Part shown: positions 57,400 to 64,000 of the stretch, in pieces
Numbering within the stretch: position 1 is the first letter of the stretch
Layout of the letters: every line of letters starts with the position of its first letter
Assembly (NCBI GenBank): GCA_965649825.1
Contig: OZ287701.1
Coordinates: forward strand, 806,001-870,000
Length of the DNA stretch: 64,000 bases
Direction of reading: 5' to 3'
DNA from: Penicillus capitatus
Lineage: Eukaryota > Chlorophyta
Position numbers and translations under genes: made by a program
The notes under the pieces: model-generated
Told to the model about the DNA's origin: nothing
The model's database searches: none
Seen by the model: only the letters and a program-made list of their open reading frames with translations

Positions 57400-58430
57400 C
57401 GACACGTGACGAAGCCGACATCCGACAACCTACGATGAAGCATCTGGCAGCGGACATCCTGTGATCCGACATCCGACAGCCCATTGATGAAGACGACGAC
57501 CGATGATGAAGCTCCCAGCAGTCGATAATCTGTGATCCGGAATCCGACAAACGATGGTGAAGACGATAGCCTAGATCTGGAATCCGACAGCCCATCGATG
57601 GAGACGACGACCGATGATGAAGCTCCCAGCAGTCGATAATCCGACATCCGACATCCGACAGCCCATCGATGAAGACGACGACCGATGATGAAGCATCTGG
57701 CAGCAGGACAACCTGTGATCTGACATCCAACAGCCTACAGTGAAGCCTCAGGCAGCCTATGATCTGAATTCCGGCAGCAGACAGTCTGCGATCTGACATT
57801 CGACGGTGTACGATGAAGATGAGAGCGTGTGATCTGGAATCCGGCAGTCTGTGATGACGACGAGAACCGACGATCAAGTTTATAATAGCAGACAACTTAT
57901 GATCCGATATCTGACAGACCTATGATGAAGACGACAACCGACGATGAAACATTGGCAGCCTCTGATCTGACATTCGACGGCGTATGATGAAGCCTCCAGC
58001 AGCAGACAACCTACGATCTGGAATCCGGAAATCTATGACGATGAACAACCGACGATGAAGCCCTCGGCAGCCGACAACCTATCGATCTGGAATCCGAAAG
58101 TCTGTGATGAAGACGACAACCGACGATGAAACCTCCAGCGACCTATGATCCGACATCCTACGGGGTACGATGAATCCGACAGGTTATGATCTCGAATCCG
58201 ATGGTGCATGACGAAGCCTCCAGCAGCAGATATCCTATGTAATTGAACACCTGACAGTCTCCAGCAGCAGACATCTTATATCATCTGGAATCCGAAAAAC
58301 TACGACGAAGACGACAACCTGTGATCAAGCCTCCAGCAGCAGATATCCTACATGATCTGGAATCTGATAGCCTATAATGATGACGATATCTTATGATGAA
58401 GCCTCATACAGCCTATGATCTGACAACCTC
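57400..58430. repeat. Degenerate minisatellite field
   Basis: About 1 kb is built of diverged units mixing phrases such as GATGAAGACGACGACCGATG, AAGCCTCCAGCAGCAGACA, TGATCTGGAATCCGACAG and GACATCCGACAGCC. Unit length varies from about 40 to 75 bp. Because stops are rare, it gives a long repetitive minus-strand frame (57323-57895) that I do not count as a gene. Confidence 0.8.
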
Positions 58431-58440
58431 CGGCAGACAA

Positions 58441-58580
58441 TTCTCGATTTGACAGCAGCAGACAGCCTTTTACCAGCCTCCAGCAGCATAAAATTCTCGA
58501 TTTGACAGCAGCAGACAGCCTTTTACCAGCCTCCAGCAGCATAAAATTTTCGACTTGACAGCAGCAGACAGCCTTTTATC
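58441..58580. repeat. 53-bp tandem repeat, about 2.6 copies
   Basis: Unit begins TTCTCGATTTGACAGCAGCA and recurs at about 58441, 58494 and 58547 with very few changes. Confidence 0.9.
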
Positions 58581-58774
58581 AAGCCGATCGCGTGCATTTC
58601 AGTTGTTGGGCGACATTCTCAATTACCTCTAGACGAATAATTATATGGCGTTTTTGCATATCTTTTGAGCATTTAAAAATTCTGGACTTGTACAAACTAG
58701 ATTTTACAATCTTGATGACGTAGTACTGAATCGATCACATTCTGTCCGATTTGTTTAATAAAAAGAGGGATTCT

Positions 58775-58912
58775 CTGTTTAGGCCATCTCATTTATGGCA
58801 AATGTACAGACACATGATATGCTGTTTAGGCCATCTCATTTATGGCAAATGTACAGACACCTGTTAAGCTGTTTAGGGCATCTCATTTATGGCAAATGTA
58901 CAGACACAGTAG
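58775..58912. repeat. 47-bp tandem repeat, three copies
   Basis: Unit CTGTTTAGGCCATCTCATTT plus ATGGCAAATGTACAGACAC starts at 58775, 58822 and 58869. Copy 3 differs by GGG for GGC; the linkers vary. Confidence 0.9.
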
Positions 58913-59082
58913 ACGATGTAGCTCGCGATAACGAACGCGTCGAAAACGCAATATAAGACGTCCCTTACGCATCCCAGTCCAGGTTGCTAGAAGTGTGTTC
59001 GATCGACTCTGTTTAAACATGCAGGACTCAGAGAACCACAAAGAAGCTCGATTGTATACTACTGTCACCCAAATGGCATCTC

Positions 59083-61421
<2,339 letters not shown>

Positions 61422-61646
61422 TCAGGTGATAGTTACTCTGGCAATTTAGGAAATGGAGGTGCCTATGCCGAACATACGTTCAAGGAGAAATGTTGGGTGC
61501 CTTGCAAGTCTTTTTCCCGACCGGTTTGTACACGATTTTGAATTTGTGATGGTCATTATTGCCTGCACGTTGGGTGACCGCAACTACAGACCGCCCTGAA
61601 CATTCTGAAAATGCAGTAACGCGCTGTGTTCCACAGATGGTCCGGG

Positions 61647-61893
61647 TGTCGCCGAGCGATGTGACACTGCCTTGTTTTGTGAGGGTCAACCGTGCGAGGG
61701 GGTGCTGCCTGTCTTGTCAACGGCGTCTTGGGACGCCTTTCTCTGGCCCTGAGCACGAGCTGACTCACCTTTCTAGAAGGGTTACGTCAGCAGGCGACTA
61801 TATAATGCAGAACCTGAACGTTGTTTCGCCTTGCTCCGAACACTGTAACAAGACTTCCGCTGTTATCGTTTAGTTCGGCGCCTCCGCGCGACA
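61647..61893 (+). repeat. 5' LTR (247 bp)
   Basis: TG...CA ends within a 6-bp inverted repeat (TGTCGC/GCGACA). Contains CTATATAA at 61798-61805 as the likely promoter. Confidence 0.95.
61798..61805 (+). promoter_or_regulatory. Likely LTR TATA box
   Basis: CTATATAA lies 89 bases before the LTR end, leaving room for an R-U5 region. The same octamer recurs in the 3' LTR near 63468-63475. Confidence 0.6.
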
Positions 61894-61905
61894 TGGTTTC
61901 GGAGC
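61894..61905 (+). other. Primer-binding site candidate
   Basis: TGGTTTCGGAGC abuts the 5' LTR. TGG complements a tRNA CCA end; the site differs from the plant tRNA-iMet site at two positions. Confidence 0.55.
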
Positions 61906-62049
61906 GTTGTTAAACGTTCCTCAGTTTGATCTCCGTCTAAGTGACGTTGCGTGTTTGCTGTGTGCATTACGCGCCTTTCTGAGTGGAAGTCGAGTCCTGT
62001 CTAGACACGTCTAGACGCACCTAGGAAATTCAAGGAAGCAGTAGCAAGG

Positions 62050-63252
62050 ATGAGTCAAGTACGACGAGAGAGAAGAACGGAGCAAGGTCACGTAGAAGAG
62101 GGGTTTTACAATGCCACAGTTGTCGGGCCGAACCTGCTCAGTTGGCTTCATGAAGACGAGGGTTTATACCCGGAAGGACTTACCTTTCGCAGGGTACAGA
62201 CGTGGCGTCGGGGTTACTCCGTCGACGTGCTCAAGGAAAGATACTTGTTGGAGGCGACGGAGCTGTGCGCTTTCTTCCGCTACATCTGTCCGAGGCTCCA
62301 AGAGAGACGGGACCTGCGAGAGGAGAACGAACACCTACGACGGCAGTTGGAGGGTGAGCGGCACAAGGCCTCCGAGGCGGCGAGAAGATTGCGCGAGGGA
62401 AAGGAGAAGATATACCAAAGGGCGACGACCCTTGACGCAGAGAAGGAGCAGCTGCGACAGCAGCTGCAGAGCGAACGACTGACCGCGTCTGAAGCACGGA
62501 AAGCATGTGCCGACGCAGCCCGGGAGAGCGAACGGTGGAAAGGGCTCCACGACGAGCTATACCGGGAGTTTGAGCAGGGACTGCAACAAAACGCCTTGGC
62601 TGCGCAAGCATGGGAAGAAGTGAATGTGAAGAACGAACGGTTATCGGGGGCGAATGCGAGGCTGCAACAGGATCTTGCCGAGGCGCAGCAAGGCAGCGTC
62701 AAGGCACAGCAAGATGCAAACGAGGCACGCGTGGAAGCCTCCTCTCTCCATGAGAAGCTTAGAGAGACTGATGCCGCCTTCACAGAGGCGAAGAAAAAGT
62801 TTATTTCGGCACCTGATTTGGTGCCATGTCTACAGTCTTTGGCCGCCGAGGTGAAGACTCTGCAGGAAACCGTACGGACGAACGGCGAAAGGACGGCTGA
62901 GTTGATGACGACAAGACCGGCAGAAGGACGGAGAACCGTGAAGACGTTGCATCAGATGAAGCGCGTTTTGCACGACATTGGGCGGTTCCCGCGCCGACGA
63001 CGGGCGAGAGCAACCGACGCGGCAGATGATGGCGGAGGTGCCATCAAGCGCGGTCGGATATGTTATGTGTGCCGATGCAAGGGGCATCTGGCCAAGGACT
63101 GTCCGCAAGCGCGGGTTAATGCGGTCGAGTCAGTGGATCCGACGATATCGGATGCGCAGCAGAGAGCGGGGGAACCAAACACAGAAGCATCATCATCTTC
63201 GGGATGGACCATTTTCTCGGCGCTGCGACGATTCACCTCGGGCATAGACTGA
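62050..63252 (+). CDS. Gag-like protein: long coiled coil plus one CCHC zinc knuckle
   Basis: Single exon, 400 codons, entirely inside the LTR pair; start in context AGCAAGGATGAGT. The N-terminal 80 residues form a compact domain (VVGPNLLSWLHEDEGLYPEG, LTFRRVQTWRRGYSV). Residues of about 85-290 are an almost unbroken charged coiled coil (REENEHLRRQLEGERHKASE, LDAEKEQLRQQLQSERLTAS). A basic linker (RFPRRRRARATDA) leads to the zinc knuckle CYVCRCKGHLAKDC (C-x2-C-x4-H-x4-C) near residue 340, then a Ser-rich tail. The knuckle suggests RNA binding and particle assembly. The coiled coil replaces the usual helical Gag core, so family placement (Copia or Gypsy) is not possible from this protein. No frameshift into a pol frame follows the stop. 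Confidence 0.9.
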   Translation: MSQVRRERRTEQGHVEEGFYNATVVGPNLLSWLHEDEGLYPEGLTFRRVQTWRRGYSVDVLKERYLLEATELCAFFRYICPRLQERRDLREENEHLRRQLEGERHKASEAARRLREGKEKIYQRATTLDAEKEQLRQQLQSERLTASEARKACADAARESERWKGLHDELYREFEQGLQQNALAAQAWEEVNVKNERLSGANARLQQDLAEAQQGSVKAQQDANEARVEASSLHEKLRETDAAFTEAKKKFISAPDLVPCLQSLAAEVKTLQETVRTNGERTAELMTTRPAEGRRTVKTLHQMKRVLHDIGRFPRRRRARATDAADDGGGAIKRGRICYVCRCKGHLAKDCPQARVNAVESVDPTISDAQQRAGEPNTEASSSSGWTIFSALRRFTSGID

Positions 63253-63302
63253 TTTCATTCTGTTGTTTTCGTGGGGGCTTGCTTGCGTTTTTTTCGGAGT
63301 TT

Positions 63303-63316
63303 GGCGGGAAGCGTGG
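63303..63316 (+). other. Polypurine tract candidate
   Basis: GGCGGGAAGCGTGG lies directly before the 3' LTR; 12 of 14 bases are purines. Confidence 0.5.
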
Positions 63317-63563
63317 TGTCGCCGAGCGATGTGACACTGCCTTGTTTTGTGAGGGTCAACCGTGCGAGGGGGTGCTGCCTGTCTTGTCAACGGCGTCTTG
63401 GGACGCCTTTCTCTGGCCCTGAGCACGAGCTGACTCACCTTTCTAGAAGGGTTACGTCAGCAGGCGACTATATAATGCAGAACCTGAACGTTGTTTCGCC
63501 TTGCTCCGAACACTGTAACAAGACTTCCGCTGTTATCGTTTAGTTCGGCGCCTCCGCGCGACA
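63317..63563 (+). repeat. 3' LTR (247 bp)
   Basis: Identical by eye to the 5' LTR over its full length and followed by the CCGGG duplication. Confidence 0.95.
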
Positions 63564-63568
63564 CCGGG

Positions 63569-64000
63569 TTACTTCAATCGAAACGGAACCCACATGGGCG
63601 GAGACAGTAAACTAGGGCATATCAGCCTATGCCGCAAAAATGAACGTCTAAAGTAGTTAATAGACCAGCGAATCTCACTTCAAAAGAAATGACATCTCTG
63701 TTTTTCAGTAAGCATCTTTCTCTATAGCACGGCAGACATAGAAAAGTAGGGCTTAGATGAGACTGCTCAGAACGGAACATTATGAAATGGTCTCTTTCGT
63801 GAAATGTAATACATTTTAAAGAAGGGAGGGAGGGTCCGAGTGAGGGGACAGCAAAGTCCGTTTTTCATTCATGGTTCATAGAGAGATCTCGTAGATCGCC
63901 GTTTTGAAATAACTTTGAAACACAATAGGGTACAGTCAGTGTTCAAAGGAATGACTGGTTACAGTTTTCATGCAAATGAATGTCGACCTCTGCAGTGGTC
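63569..64000. other. Sequence beyond the retrotransposon
   Basis: A+T-rich; no supported gene, repeat or RNA to the window end. Confidence 0.5.

Larger units (their letters stand above)
61642..63568 (+). mobile_element. Intact gag-only (TR-GAG-like) LTR retrotransposon with 5-bp target duplication
   Basis: Element 61647-63563 (1917 bp) is flanked by CCGGG at 61642-61646 and 63564-63568. Two 247-bp LTRs are identical by eye and begin TGTCGC and end GCGACA. A primer-binding-like site (TGGTTTCGGAGC) follows the 5' LTR directly; it is similar to the plant initiator-tRNA-Met site TGGTATCAGAGC. A purine-rich tract precedes the 3' LTR. The only ORF is a 400-codon Gag-like protein; there is no protease, integrase or reverse transcriptase. 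It must therefore depend on enzymes from another element. Identical LTRs and an intact duplication imply a recent insertion. Confidence 0.93.

Noticed and set aside
57323-57895. 190-codon minus-strand repetitive frame
   Set aside because: It is produced by the minisatellite, which lacks stops in that frame. The amino-acid pattern follows the DNA repeats and drifts with them.
58441-58912. Short tandem repeats resembling a CRISPR array
   Set aside because: Repeats of 53 and 47 bp have no unique spacers of regular length, no cas genes are nearby, and the genome is eukaryotic.
62280-62783. 167-codon minus-strand frame inside the retrotransposon
   Set aside because: Shadow of the coiled-coil part of Gag; Ser/Ala/Cys-rich composition is the expected complement of Glu/Ala/Arg codons.

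Overview
The window is nuclear DNA of a flagellate green-lineage alga. It carries a chlorophyll a/b light-harvesting protein with the LHCII trimer motif WYxxxR. It also has plastid-type proteins known from plants: an ABCF5-like ABC-F ATPase, a RibF-type FAD synthetase, an arginine-rich CCCH tandem zinc finger with ankyrin repeats, a VAP27-type tail-anchored protein and a plant-type purple acid phosphatase. Two axonemal genes sit beside these: an outer-arm dynein heavy chain of about 17 kb and CFAP100. A scaly streptophyte or prasinophyte flagellate would fit, but the sequence alone cannot name the species. Genes are split by many very small introns (mostly 45-58 nt), often ending in CTAG, TTAG or CAG. 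For nine multi-exon genes I rebuilt a complete coding frame that is divisible by three.

Layout. 1-1927: ABC-F ATPase (-, cut by the window edge). 2996-5328: RR-TZF/ankyrin protein (-). 5994-7010: filamin-like protein (+, 5' part unresolved), overlapping tail-to-tail with the HflX GTPase (-, 6990-8645). 8.7-11.1 kb: no gene seen. 11659-12752: LFG/TMBIM membrane protein (+). 12773-14444: glycine C-acetyltransferase KBL (-). 14525-31467: outer-arm dynein heavy chain (-). 32.3-34.5 kb: a small KEN-box protein and an unrecognised gene. 34670-35805: secreted Ala/Cys-rich protein (+). 36983-38118: coiled-coil protein (-). 39032-40131: FAD synthetase (-). 40172-41176: VAP (-). 41273-42167: LHCII (+). 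42.2-45.2 kb: gene-poor, with two decayed LTR-like segments. 45.2-46.6 kb: unresolved gene (-). 46807-47652: membrane RING-H2 E3 ligase (+). 47789-49823: CFAP100 (-). 50175-50834: folate-receptor-like type I membrane protein (+). 50861-52986: purple acid phosphatase (-). 53069-53908: YrdC/Sua5 (+). 54.4-59 kb: unrecognised exons, a triple hairpin repeat and minisatellites. 59.1-61.3 kb: an unrecognised, possibly decaying gene carrying a Ca2+-ATPase M5-M6 fragment. 61647-63563: an intact gag-only LTR retrotransposon with a target-site duplication.

The gene-rich parts are extremely compact. Stop codons of convergent genes lie 20-26 bp apart or overlap. Same-strand neighbours are 40-80 bp apart, and two head-to-head pairs have start codons only 82 and 96 bp apart. 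No operon-like metabolic logic links the neighbours; the only functional pairing is flagellar (dynein and CFAP100, 16 kb apart). The strongest novelty candidates are the 1.9-kb LTR element encoding only a coiled-coil/zinc-knuckle Gag, the three-copy hairpin with a compensatory base change, the secreted Ala/Cys-rich protein, and the number of GC-AG introns.
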